From NCBI GenBank assembly GCA_964406445.1, contig CAYORU010000034.1, forward strand, positions 1 to 36,532: DNA of 36,532 nt, written 5' to 3'. Position 1 is the first letter of the stretch. Every line of letters starts with the position of its first letter. Below the pieces are notes generated by a model. The model worked only from the letters and a program-made list of their open reading frames with translations, ran no database searches and was not told where the DNA came from. This DNA comes from SG8-30 sp964406445 (lineage in GTDB: Bacteria; Pseudomonadota; Gammaproteobacteria; Steroidobacterales; Steroidobacteraceae). The position numbers and the translations under genes are program-made. Shown in pieces: positions 16,414 through 24,340 of the stretch.

Positions 16414-17334
16414 ATGAACCTTCGCCAGCTCGAAGCGTTCCGCGCCGTGATGCGCTCGGGCTCGGTCACCAACGCCGCGCAGTCACTGCACCTTTCGCAA
16501 CCGGCGGTCAGCCGCCTCATTGCGGATCTCGAGCGATCGGTCGGGTTCAGGCTTTTCGAACGCATCCGCGGCAGCACGCCGGTGGCCACCCCGGAAGCGG
16601 AGGCTTTCTTCCAGGAGGTCGAGCGGTCGTTCACCGGGCTGCAGGCCCTCCGTCGTATCGCCAACGACATTCGCAACTTCCGCAGCGGCAACCTGCGCAT
16701 CGCCTGCCTGCCGGCCCTCTCGACGGGCTTCGTGCCGACCGTCATCGGGCGCTTCCTCGAGGAGCACCCGGAGGTACGAGTGCAGCTGCAGACCCGCAGC
16801 TCGTCCACGGTGCGGGTGTGGGTCGCCGCGCAGCAGTTCGATCTTGGCCTCGCCACCCCGGCCGGCGACATGGAAGGGCTCGTATCCGAGCCCTTCCTCA
16901 GTGCGCGCGGCGTCTGCGTCCTGCCACCGGGTCACCGGCTGGGCACGCGCGCCGTCATCGGCCCCGCCGATCTGGCCGGGGAGAAATTCATTTCGCTGGC
17001 GCTCGAGGATCCCGTTCGGGCCAAGGTCGAGCGCGCCTTCGAGGCGGCCGGGATCGAGCCCGACACGGTGGTCGAGACACAGTATGCGATGACGATCTGC
17101 GGCCTCATCCGCCGCGGGGTCGGTTGCGCGATCCTGAACCCGATCAGCGCGGTGGACTTCGAGCCGCACGGCCTGATCCTGCGGCCCTTCGAGCCCGCCG
17201 TCAGCTTCGACTACATGCTCTATCGCCCGGCGCACCGGCCGCCGTCGCTGATCGCGCGGCGTTTCATCGAACTGCTCGCCGAGGAACGCGACCGGGCCGG
17301 ACTCATGCCCGCCCAGGCCGCCAGCCGTCAGTGA
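16414..17334 (+). CDS. LysR-family transcriptional regulator
   Basis: The 306-residue protein has the standard LysR length and layout. A winged helix-turn-helix begins at residue 1 (MNLRQLEAFRAVMRSGSV, then AAQSLHLSQPAVSRLIADLE). A two-lobed effector domain starts near residue 90 (LRIACLPALSTGFVPTVIGRFLEEHP) and includes the QYAMTICGLIRRGVGCAI segment. Its wording resembles regulators of amino-acid or opine catabolism (NocR/OccR-like), but the effector is not predictable. The ATG at 16414 gives the family start; an upstream frame extension is rejected because it covers the HutC-type palindrome. The gene is divergent from the hut cluster and its end overlaps the convergent small periplasmic gene by seven bases. 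Its target could be either neighbouring cluster. Confidence 0.9.
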   Translation: MNLRQLEAFRAVMRSGSVTNAAQSLHLSQPAVSRLIADLERSVGFRLFERIRGSTPVATPEAEAFFQEVERSFTGLQALRRIANDIRNFRSGNLRIACLPALSTGFVPTVIGRFLEEHPEVRVQLQTRSSSTVRVWVAAQQFDLGLATPAGDMEGLVSEPFLSARGVCVLPPGHRLGTRAVIGPADLAGEKFISLALEDPVRAKVERAFEAAGIEPDTVVETQYAMTICGLIRRGVGCAILNPISAVDFEPHGLILRPFEPAVSFDYMLYRPAHRPPSLIARRFIELLAEERDRAGLMPAQAASRQ

Positions 17335-17735
17335 CCTCCCGCGCTCGGCAGAGAGGCCTTGCGCGCGAGTTCGAAGGTGCCGGAGGGGATGTTTTCGCGG
17401 CCCGGAACCTGCAGGGAGACGGCGACTTTCGCGTCGGACGGAACGTCCTTCTTGGCGGCGCCGACGAGCACGTCCTGCGACGGCGTCAGCGCCACCGATT
17501 CCGTCTTGCCACCGGCCAGCACGATCGCCCGGCCCTTGGCCCCCGCGACCGGCAGCGGCTTCTCGGTCTTCTCGTCGCGCAGGTGCACGCGGATGGTGCT
17601 GCCCTCGGTCACGACCTCCACGCTGACCGAGCCCAGGTGCTTGGTATAGCCGCCGTTCGGGCCTATGTGGTCCTCGTGGGCCACGGCCGTGCCTGTCAGC
17701 AGGATCGCGGCAGCGAAAGCAGTCAGTTTACGCAT
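17328..17735 (-). CDS. Small periplasmic His-led protein of the metal-efflux cluster
   Basis: The 135-residue protein has a signal peptide ending TAVA, so the mature protein would begin HEDHIGPNGG, with two histidines among the first four residues. The rest is a compact beta-rich domain without cysteines. Its mature N-terminus resembles those of periplasmic copper or cation carriers, where an N-terminal His takes part in coordination; the family itself is not one I can name. A GAGGAG ribosome-binding site lies 11 bases before the ATG. It is the last gene of the receptor-RND cluster, 27 bases after the pump gene, and its stop codon overlaps the end of lysR. A metal-chaperone role is inferred. 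Confidence 0.75.
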   Translation of the reverse strand: MRKLTAFAAAILLTGTAVAHEDHIGPNGGYTKHLGSVSVEVVTEGSTIRVHLRDEKTEKPLPVAGAKGRAIVLAGGKTESVALTPSQDVLVGAAKKDVPSDAKVAVSLQVPGRENIPSGTFELARKASLPSAGGH

Positions 17736-17762
17736 CGTCGTCCACTCCTCTACGCTTCGACA

Positions 17763-20700
17763 TCAATAGGCCGCGGCGCCCGCGCCCGCGTGTCTCGCAT
17801 CCATCAGCCTGGCCAGCGGCCGCGCGCCGAATCTCAGGAACAAGGCGGGCGTCACCACCGCATCGAGCAGGGTCGAGCTCATCAGCCCGCCGAAGATCGT
17901 GATGGCGACCGGATGCAGGATCTCCTTGCCCGGGGCGCCGGCGGCGATCATCAGCGGGATCAGGGCGAGCCCGGCGGAGAGCGCAGTCATCAACACCGGG
18001 GTCATCCGCTCCAGCGACCCCCTTACGACCAGCGCCCGGCCAAAGGGTTCACCCTCCAGGAGGGCGAGGTTGATGTAGTGGCTGACCTTGAGAATGCCGT
18101 TGCGGGTCGCGATGCCGGCCAGCGTGACGAATCCCACCAGGCTCGCCACGGACAGCGGTTGTCCGGCGATCCACAGCGCCGCTACGCCGCCGACGAGCGC
18201 GAGCGGCACGTTGACCATGACTATCAGGGTCAGCGTGGTGGAACGGTAGCGCGTGTAGAGCACCGCGAAGATCAGCGTCAGCGACAGCAGGGACAGCCAG
18301 AGGATCAGGCGCGACGCCTGCTCCTGGGCCATGAACTGCCCCTCGAGCCGGGTCGTGTAGCCGGCCGGCAGCGTGTAGCCGGACAGCACCTTGCGCACCG
18401 CGTCGATGGTGCCCGACGGGTCCACACCGTCGGTATTGGCGTAGACGACGATCCGCCGCTGACCGTTCTCGCGGCTGATCTGGTTGGGACCATCGACCTC
18501 GTGCACGTGGGCCACCTGGCCGAGCGCCACCGGGCCGGCTGGCGACTCGATCAGCAGGTTGCGAAGGCCGCGCGGTGAACGCTCAGCGTCGGCGATCCTG
18601 AGGACGACTTCGTGCCGCCGGGCGCCGTCGATGACCTGTCCGAGCACCTCGCCGTTCGAGGCGCGTTCGAGGGCGGAAACCAGGCGCCCCGGCGGTATGC
18701 CGTAGGCCGCAGCTCGCGCATGGTCGATGGCGATCTCGATCTGCGGAATGCGCACCTGCTTCTCGACCTGGACGTCCACCAGGCCGGGCACCGAGGCCAG
18801 CCGCTCCTGCAACTCGCCCGCGGTTCGGCGCAGGGTGTCGAGGTCCTCGCCGTAGATCTTGAGCGCGACCTCGGAGCGCACGCCCGAAAGCATGTGGTCG
18901 AGGCGGTGCGAGATCGGCTGGCCGATGTTGACGGAGACTGGCAGCTGGGCGAGGCGCGCGCGGATGTCGGCGGTGACCTCCTGCTTGCTGCGGCCGGATG
19001 GCTCGATGTCGACGTCGATCTCCGAGGAGTGGACGCCTTCCGCATGCTCGTCGAGCTCCGCGCGACCGGTGCGGCGGCCAACGTGTGTCACCTCGGGAAC
19101 TTCGAGTATGAGCCGCTCGGCCACCGCGGCGATGCGGCTCGACTCTTCCAGCGAGACGCCGGGGTCGAGCTGCAATCCGATGGCGTAGGTCCCCTCGTTG
19201 AAGGGCGGCAGGAAGGATCTCGGCAGCGCCAGCATGGCGAACACGGCGAGGACGATAGCGGCGGCGCAGGCGATCGCCAGCGGTTGCAAGCGTTCCAGCG
19301 TGGCGTCGAGCAGGCGCTTGTTCCACTCCTTCAGGCGAACGACGAAGCGGGTGTCGCGCGGATGCTTCTCGATGATCGCCGGCAGCAGGTAGTAGGACAG
19401 CACCGGCGTGACCGTGATCGAGACGATCAGGCTCGCGAAGATCGAGACGATGTAGGCGATGCCCAGCGGCTGGAACAGGCGTCCCTCGATGCCGCCGAGC
19501 GCGAACAACGGCACGAAGACCAGGATCACGATCATCGTCGCGTAGACGATGCCCGAGCGCACCTCCTGGCTCGCCGCGACGACTACGTCGAACACCGCCC
19601 TCGGCCGCGCCGCGGCCACGTTCTGGCGCAGCCGCCGGAAGATGTTCTCGACGTCCACCACCGCGTCGTCCACCAGTTCACCGATGGCGATGGCCAGACC
19701 GCCGAGCGTCATCGTGTTGATGGACAGGCCAAAGGCCTGGAACACGATCACCGTGACCAGGAGCGAAAGCGGTATGGCCGTCAGCGAAATGAACGTCGTC
19801 CGCCAGTTGAGCAGGAACGCGAACAGGACCAGCGCGACGATCACGACGGCGTGAAACAGCACCAGCTGCAGGTTGCCGATCGAGGTTTCGATGAAGTCGG
19901 CCTGCCGGAACAGCAGCTGATCGGCCTCGATGCCCTCGGGTAGCGTCCGGCTGACCAGCGACAGCATCGACTCGACCTGGGCGGTCAGGTCGACAGTGTC
20001 CGCGCCGGGCTGTTTCTGGACCGAGATGATGACCGCCGGCTTGCCGCCGTAGCCGGCGTCGCCGCGCCGCGGCGCCGCGGCGAAATCGACGTCAGCGACC
20101 TGGGCGAGCGTCACCGGCCGGCCGGCGCGGGTCGCGACCACCGTGGACCGAAGGTCCTCGAGGCGGGTCGTGCGCGAGACGTTCCGCAGCAGGTATTCCC
20201 GTCCATGCTGGTCGAGGAAGCCGCCGCCCGCATTCTTGCCGAAGTCCGCGGCCGCGGCCGCGAGTTCGTCGAGCGTCAGATCCACCCGTGCCATCGCCGC
20301 CAGGTCCGGCGTGATGCGATACTGCCGCACCTCGCCCCCGATCGGAATCACCTGGCTGATGCCGGGGATGGTCAGCAGCTGCGGCCGGAGCACGAAATCC
20401 GCGATCTCGCGCAGCTCCATCGGGCTCGCGGTCTCGCTCGACAGGGCGATGAGCACGATCTCACCCATGATCGAGGAGATCGGCGCCATGTGCGGGATCG
20501 CGAACGACGGCAGCTGGGTCTGCGCGATCGACAGCCGCTCGTTCACCTGCTGCCGGGCCCGGTAGATGTCGACGCCCCAGTTGAACTCGACATAGGTGAT
20601 GGAGAGCCCGACTCCGCTCACCGTCCGCACCCGGACCAGACCGGGCAGGCCGCTCATCGCGGTCTCGATGGGATAGGTCACGAGCTGCTCGACCTCCGCC

Positions 20701-20873
20701 GGGGCGAGGCCCTCGGCTTCGGTCAAGATGGTGACGGTCGGCCGGTTAAGGTCCGGGAACACGTCGACCGGCAGCGTCTCGGCGCCGCGCAGGCCGAAGG
20801 CAATCACGATCGCCGCGGCGATCAGCACGAATATCCGGTTGCGCAGGCTCCCCGCCACCAGCCAGTTGAACAT
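17763..20873 (-). CDS. Heavy-metal efflux RND pump (CusA/CzcA family)
   Basis: The 1036-residue inner-membrane protein has the size and twofold layout of HME-RND transporters, which use the proton gradient to expel metal ions through an adaptor and outer-membrane channel. It opens with LRNRIFVLIAAAIVIAFG and LPVDVFPDLNRPTV, and carries the helix-4 proton-relay motif GELVDDAVVDVEN (residues 398-410; D402, D403, D407, E409). Twelve helices in two blocks are visible, separated by large periplasmic loops. The Asp-rich motif differs from the CzcA form (DGAVVIVEN) and from the CusA form (DAAIVMIEN), so the metal cannot be assigned. It lies nine bases after the adaptor gene. The neighbouring receptor and His-led proteins support metal handling. 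Confidence 0.92.
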   Translation of the reverse strand: MFNWLVAGSLRNRIFVLIAAAIVIAFGLRGAETLPVDVFPDLNRPTVTILTEAEGLAPAEVEQLVTYPIETAMSGLPGLVRVRTVSGVGLSITYVEFNWGVDIYRARQQVNERLSIAQTQLPSFAIPHMAPISSIMGEIVLIALSSETASPMELREIADFVLRPQLLTIPGISQVIPIGGEVRQYRITPDLAAMARVDLTLDELAAAAADFGKNAGGGFLDQHGREYLLRNVSRTTRLEDLRSTVVATRAGRPVTLAQVADVDFAAAPRRGDAGYGGKPAVIISVQKQPGADTVDLTAQVESMLSLVSRTLPEGIEADQLLFRQADFIETSIGNLQLVLFHAVVIVALVLFAFLLNWRTTFISLTAIPLSLLVTVIVFQAFGLSINTMTLGGLAIAIGELVDDAVVDVENIFRRLRQNVAAARPRAVFDVVVAASQEVRSGIVYATMIVILVFVPLFALGGIEGRLFQPLGIAYIVSIFASLIVSITVTPVLSYYLLPAIIEKHPRDTRFVVRLKEWNKRLLDATLERLQPLAIACAAAIVLAVFAMLALPRSFLPPFNEGTYAIGLQLDPGVSLEESSRIAAVAERLILEVPEVTHVGRRTGRAELDEHAEGVHSSEIDVDIEPSGRSKQEVTADIRARLAQLPVSVNIGQPISHRLDHMLSGVRSEVALKIYGEDLDTLRRTAGELQERLASVPGLVDVQVEKQVRIPQIEIAIDHARAAAYGIPPGRLVSALERASNGEVLGQVIDGARRHEVVLRIADAERSPRGLRNLLIESPAGPVALGQVAHVHEVDGPNQISRENGQRRIVVYANTDGVDPSGTIDAVRKVLSGYTLPAGYTTRLEGQFMAQEQASRLILWLSLLSLTLIFAVLYTRYRSTTLTLIVMVNVPLALVGGVAALWIAGQPLSVASLVGFVTLAGIATRNGILKVSHYINLALLEGEPFGRALVVRGSLERMTPVLMTALSAGLALIPLMIAAGAPGKEILHPVAITIFGGLMSSTLLDAVVTPALFLRFGARPLARLMDARHAGAGAAAY

Positions 20874-20882
20874 GGCCGCTGC

Positions 20883-22514
20883 CTACCTGATCTGGTTGAT
20901 GAGGCCGGCGGCCTTGACGACCACCCGCGCGGGCGACTTCAGGCCGGCCACCACCAGCACGCGGTCGCCATCGAGTTCCTCGAGGACGACATCGCGCGGC
21001 GCGAAAGTCTCAGGCGCCACCTTGACCCACACCATCGGAGTGCCGGCCGTGGACTGGACGATCGCCGCGGCCGGCACCGGAATTCCCTCGCGAGTCTCAT
21101 CGAGCCTCGGCAGGACCGTGACGGGCGTGTAGAGCGGCAGACCCGCCGGCGCGTCCTCCACCTGGTAGCGCAGCAGCAGCGCCTGCCCGTCGAGCGCCGT
21201 CCCCTGGCCGGACAGCGTGAGCGGCAGGACTCGCCCGTCCGGGAGTCGCGCGCTCGCCGACGCGCCGTAGCGCTCTGGCGCGTAGCTCGAGGCCTCCACC
21301 ATGAACGCGCCCGGCGCGGCGATCTCGAACAGCACCTGCTCCGGCGTCACGACCTGCCCCGCCACCACGTTCATGCGGGCCAGCTGCCCCCCGACCGGCG
21401 CCCGCAGCACCTCGCGGCGCGCCGCCGCGCCGGCGAGCTCGGCGTTGCGCCGGCGCAGCCCCTCGACGTGCAGGCGCAGCTCGTCGATCTCGCGGCCGGC
21501 CACGGTGCCGTCGAGCCGCTCGAGTCGCGCGAGGCGCTGCTCGGCCATCGCCAGCTCGGTGGCGGTCGCGGTGCGTTCCGCGGACAGCGCCGACAGGTCG
21601 CCGCCGGAGAGCGCAGGCTCGACGTAGGCAAGGACCTCGCCACGCGCCACGTTTGCGCCCAGCGCGGGCAGACCGCCTTCCGGGATCACCACGCGGCCGC
21701 CGGCGATCGACTGCACCAGTCCTGCCCTGGCAGGGTCCGGAACCAGCCGGCCCAGCAGCCGGCGGCTTCGGGATTCGGTGGAGGTCGTCGCGATCTCGGT
21801 ACGCAGCGCGATCAGCCGCTGCGTCGACTTGGGCACGAACAGGCTGCCGTTCGGAAGCCGATAGGGGCTGTCGGGCATCCCAAGCACGAAGCTGGACGGG
21901 GCGACGTCCTCCTCGCCATGGGTGTGATCGTCGCCGCCGCCCGCCTCGGAGGGAGGAGCCGCGAGCAGGGCTGCGGCCACCACTGCCGCAGCCGCTGCGC
22001 CCCGGCGGCGGCGCATCGCCCAGGCCGCCGCGAGCGCAAGCCCCAGCGCGGCCGCGACGGCCGCGGCCCAGGCAACGTAATGCGGTCCATGCGCCGGGGC
22101 GATCTCTTCCGGCACCTGCAGCGAGCCGGCGATCAGGTCGACTTCCTCTTTGCGCGCGACCGTGAACACGAAGTCGTGGCTGCCCGGACGATTGGCCCAG
22201 TCGCCATCCAGGCGGTAGTTCCCGTCCTCGGTCACGGCCGCCTCGCGCGAGCTGCCGTCCACGTCGACCACGACGCTCGCGCCGAGCACGGGCTCATTGG
22301 TGCCAGGCCGATCGATGTAGAGCGTCAGCCCTGCCGGATCGAGCACGCCGACGAGTTCAAGTGTTTCCGAGGAAACGGAGATTCGGGGCGCAGACACGCG
22401 GGCGGCCACCGTGGGCTCGTCGCCATGAGTGTGGTCGTCGCCGCCGCCGGCGAGCGCGGGAACGGGAGCACCGAAGGCGAACGCCGCGAGCAAGGCCAGG
22501 GCACGAATCGACAT
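20883..22514 (-). CDS. RND efflux periplasmic adaptor with extra N-terminal domain
   Basis: The 543-residue protein is a membrane-fusion adaptor linking the RND pump to the outer-membrane channel. The adaptor proper occupies about residues 205-543, with a coiled-coil hairpin (LSAERTATATELAMAEQRLARLERL) and lipoyl-like halves such as LRAPVGGQLARMNVVAGQVV. The N-terminal 200 residues are unusual: a signal peptide, the motif GGGDDHTHGDE (23-33), a beta domain, a transmembrane helix near 146-167, RRRRG, a second hydrophobic segment ending PPSEA, and the motif GGGDDHTHGEE again (192-202). The duplicated His/Asp motif suggests metal capture at two new N-termini. An AGGA site precedes the ATG at 22514. 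The stop lies nine bases before the pump gene. Confidence 0.85.
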   Translation of the reverse strand: MSIRALALLAAFAFGAPVPALAGGGDDHTHGDEPTVAARVSAPRISVSSETLELVGVLDPAGLTLYIDRPGTNEPVLGASVVVDVDGSSREAAVTEDGNYRLDGDWANRPGSHDFVFTVARKEEVDLIAGSLQVPEEIAPAHGPHYVAWAAAVAAALGLALAAAWAMRRRRGAAAAAVVAAALLAAPPSEAGGGDDHTHGEEDVAPSSFVLGMPDSPYRLPNGSLFVPKSTQRLIALRTEIATTSTESRSRRLLGRLVPDPARAGLVQSIAGGRVVIPEGGLPALGANVARGEVLAYVEPALSGGDLSALSAERTATATELAMAEQRLARLERLDGTVAGREIDELRLHVEGLRRRNAELAGAAARREVLRAPVGGQLARMNVVAGQVVTPEQVLFEIAAPGAFMVEASSYAPERYGASASARLPDGRVLPLTLSGQGTALDGQALLLRYQVEDAPAGLPLYTPVTVLPRLDETREGIPVPAAAIVQSTAGTPMVWVKVAPETFAPRDVVLEELDGDRVLVVAGLKSPARVVVKAAGLINQIR

Positions 22515-22575
22515 GGCATGTTCCTCATCGCGGGCCGCCAGTCGGGCAGTCCCGCTTCGCGAAGTCAGGGGTTCG

Positions 22576-23787
22576 TCAAGGAAGGCGGCCCTCGGCCTGG
22601 AGCAGCGCGGAGCGGGCCCGCGCCGACCCGATCTCCGCCGCCACGAGGCCGCGTTCGGCCTCCAGCAGGTCCTGGCGGGCGCGCTGCAGCTCGAGGAACG
22701 AAGTCTCGCCCTCTCGGTGGGCCGACTCCACGCCGGCCACGACCCGCGCCAGCGCGTCGCGCTCCTGCCTCGCGAGCGCGGCCCCGTTCTCGGCGGTCTC
22801 GAGCGCGCGCCGTGCGAGCCGCAACGCCGCCGCGACCTGCTCCCGCTGCCGCGCCTCGGCCAGCGTCGCCGCGGAAGCGGCGGCCGCCGCTTCGAACCGG
22901 CTGATGTCCGACTCGGCGCTGCGACCGAAGGGCACCGTCAGGCGCAACCCGAGACTCTCCTCGTAAGGCGCACCGTCCAGCACGCGCTCGCGACGCATGA
23001 CCACCGAGAGTTCGGGGCTCGCACCGAGGTCGCGGGCGCTCCGATCCGCCGCCGCAGCCAGCATGTCGCGACGAGCCGCCGCCGCCCGCACTTCCGGATG
23101 CTCGTCAGGAGCGCCCGCCGCGTCGCCGGCGGAAGGCGCCTCCGCAGCGCCCGAGCTTCGCGGGATCCCGGTCAACTGCGCGAGTGCCGCTGCCCTGCCG
23201 TCCGCTTCCGCCGCCAGTGCCGCCGCCGCGCGCTGCCGCGCCGCCAGCGCGGCACTGGCCAGCTCGAGGTCATTGGCCGGCAATTCGCGCGCTGCGACCA
23301 GGCGCTCGACGGCGAGGCGCGTCTCGACCTCGCGACTCAGAGCCTGCCGCTCGATGGCGAGCAGGAACTCGGCCTCGGCGAGGTCCCAGAAAGCCGACCG
23401 CAGCTGTCCGGCGAGCGCCAGCCGCGCGAGGTCGAGTTCGGCTAGGGCGACGCGCTGAGAGGCCTCCGACTCCCGACGAGCGGCGCCTCGTTCACCCGGA
23501 AGCCACATCTCCGCGCCGAACTCGTATTCCTGCTCGACGAACCCGCCGTCCGTCATCGGGCCGTCGGACTGATAGCCGACGGTCAGCCGCGGCGCGCCCT
23601 TGTAGAGACGGTCGGCGCCGCGAGATCGCGCGCCGCTGGCCGCCACTTCGCCCTCGGCCAGCGCCACCGCCGGGCTTCGCGCCATGGCGGCAGCGAAATG
23701 CTCCGCCAGGTCGGCGGACGATGCCGACCCGCCAGCCAGCCACAGGGCAACACCCAGAGCTACGGCTGGACGGCGGCACGGCACCAT
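22576..23787 (-). CDS. TolC-family outer-membrane channel protein
   Basis: The 403-residue protein is an outer-membrane efflux (OEP) family member, the exit duct for the RND pump. It has a signal peptide ending near SASSA and long Ala/Leu/Glu/Arg-rich coiled-coil helices, for example LAELDLARLALAGQLRSAFWDLAEAEF and a matching repeat near the C-terminus (LRLARRALETAENGAALARQERDALARV). This twofold repeat is typical of TolC-like proteins, and the length is close to that of CusC/CzcC-type channels. I chose the ATG at 23787 because it starts the signal peptide; the frame extends further upstream without one. The lipoprotein gene stops 14 bases upstream and the adaptor begins 61 bases downstream. 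Confidence 0.85.
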   Translation of the reverse strand: MVPCRRPAVALGVALWLAGGSASSADLAEHFAAAMARSPAVALAEGEVAASGARSRGADRLYKGAPRLTVGYQSDGPMTDGGFVEQEYEFGAEMWLPGERGAARRESEASQRVALAELDLARLALAGQLRSAFWDLAEAEFLLAIERQALSREVETRLAVERLVAARELPANDLELASAALAARQRAAAALAAEADGRAAALAQLTGIPRSSGAAEAPSAGDAAGAPDEHPEVRAAAARRDMLAAAADRSARDLGASPELSVVMRRERVLDGAPYEESLGLRLTVPFGRSAESDISRFEAAAAASAATLAEARQREQVAAALRLARRALETAENGAALARQERDALARVVAGVESAHREGETSFLELQRARQDLLEAERGLVAAEIGSARARSALLQAEGRLP

Positions 23788-23801
23788 GCTCGGTACTGAA
23801 G

Positions 23802-24308
23802 TCAGGGGGCGCCCGGAAAACGAAACCGGAGGCGGTGATAGTGGCTGCCCTCGTCCATGTACAACGACCCGTCGAACGCCCGGGTGTCCGGCAAGGGCTC
23901 GGCAGAGATGAGCCGCCCCCCAGGACCCTCCTTCAGCAGCCGGATGACGCGCACCTTGTCCGTTCCCGGGTCGATTTCCAAGCTGAGATTGTTGTTGTCG
24001 GCAAAGGGCGACGCAACCCCCTCGTAGTTGAAGGGCAGCATTTCTACATAGGCGCCGTCGGCCCGACGGTCGAGCCGCATGTGCACGAGGCGGCTGCGGG
24101 TATACAAGTGCCACAGGTTGTCGGCCACGACCTTGATCTCGATGACCCGGTCGTTGGAAGCATGCCCGTCGCCGCCGGAGGCCGCCATCGATGCCACGAC
24201 CTGCCCCTCGGGAGCCGCCGGGCCGGTCGCCGGGGTGGCGCAAGCCGACAGCAGCAGGCTCGAAGTCGCTGCAAGAAGCGTAGTCCTGAGTTTCGAGTGA
24301 GTCAGCAT
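23802..24308 (-). CDS. Putative lipoprotein of the receptor-RND cluster
   Basis: The 168-residue protein has a lipoprotein signal with lipobox LSAC; C23 would be lipidated. The mature part includes GGDGHASNDRVIEIKVVADNLWHLY and ends GSHYHRLRFRFPGAP, with several histidines. It is predicted to be a soluble beta-rich domain tethered to a membrane. I do not recognise the family. GGAG lies about eight bases before the ATG. It is placed directly between the TonB-dependent receptor (32 bases upstream) and the outer-membrane channel, which suggests a part in substrate delivery or sensing for the cluster, perhaps metal binding. That role is inferred from context only. Confidence 0.75.
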   Translation of the reverse strand: MLTHSKLRTTLLAATSSLLLSACATPATGPAAPEGQVVASMAASGGDGHASNDRVIEIKVVADNLWHLYTRSRLVHMRLDRRADGAYVEMLPFNYEGVASPFADNNNLSLEIDPGTDKVRVIRLLKEGPGGRLISAEPLPDTRAFDGSLYMDEGSHYHRLRFRFPGAP

Positions 24309-24340
24309 TCCTGTCTCCGTTGTTGGTCGCAGCGCGCCGA

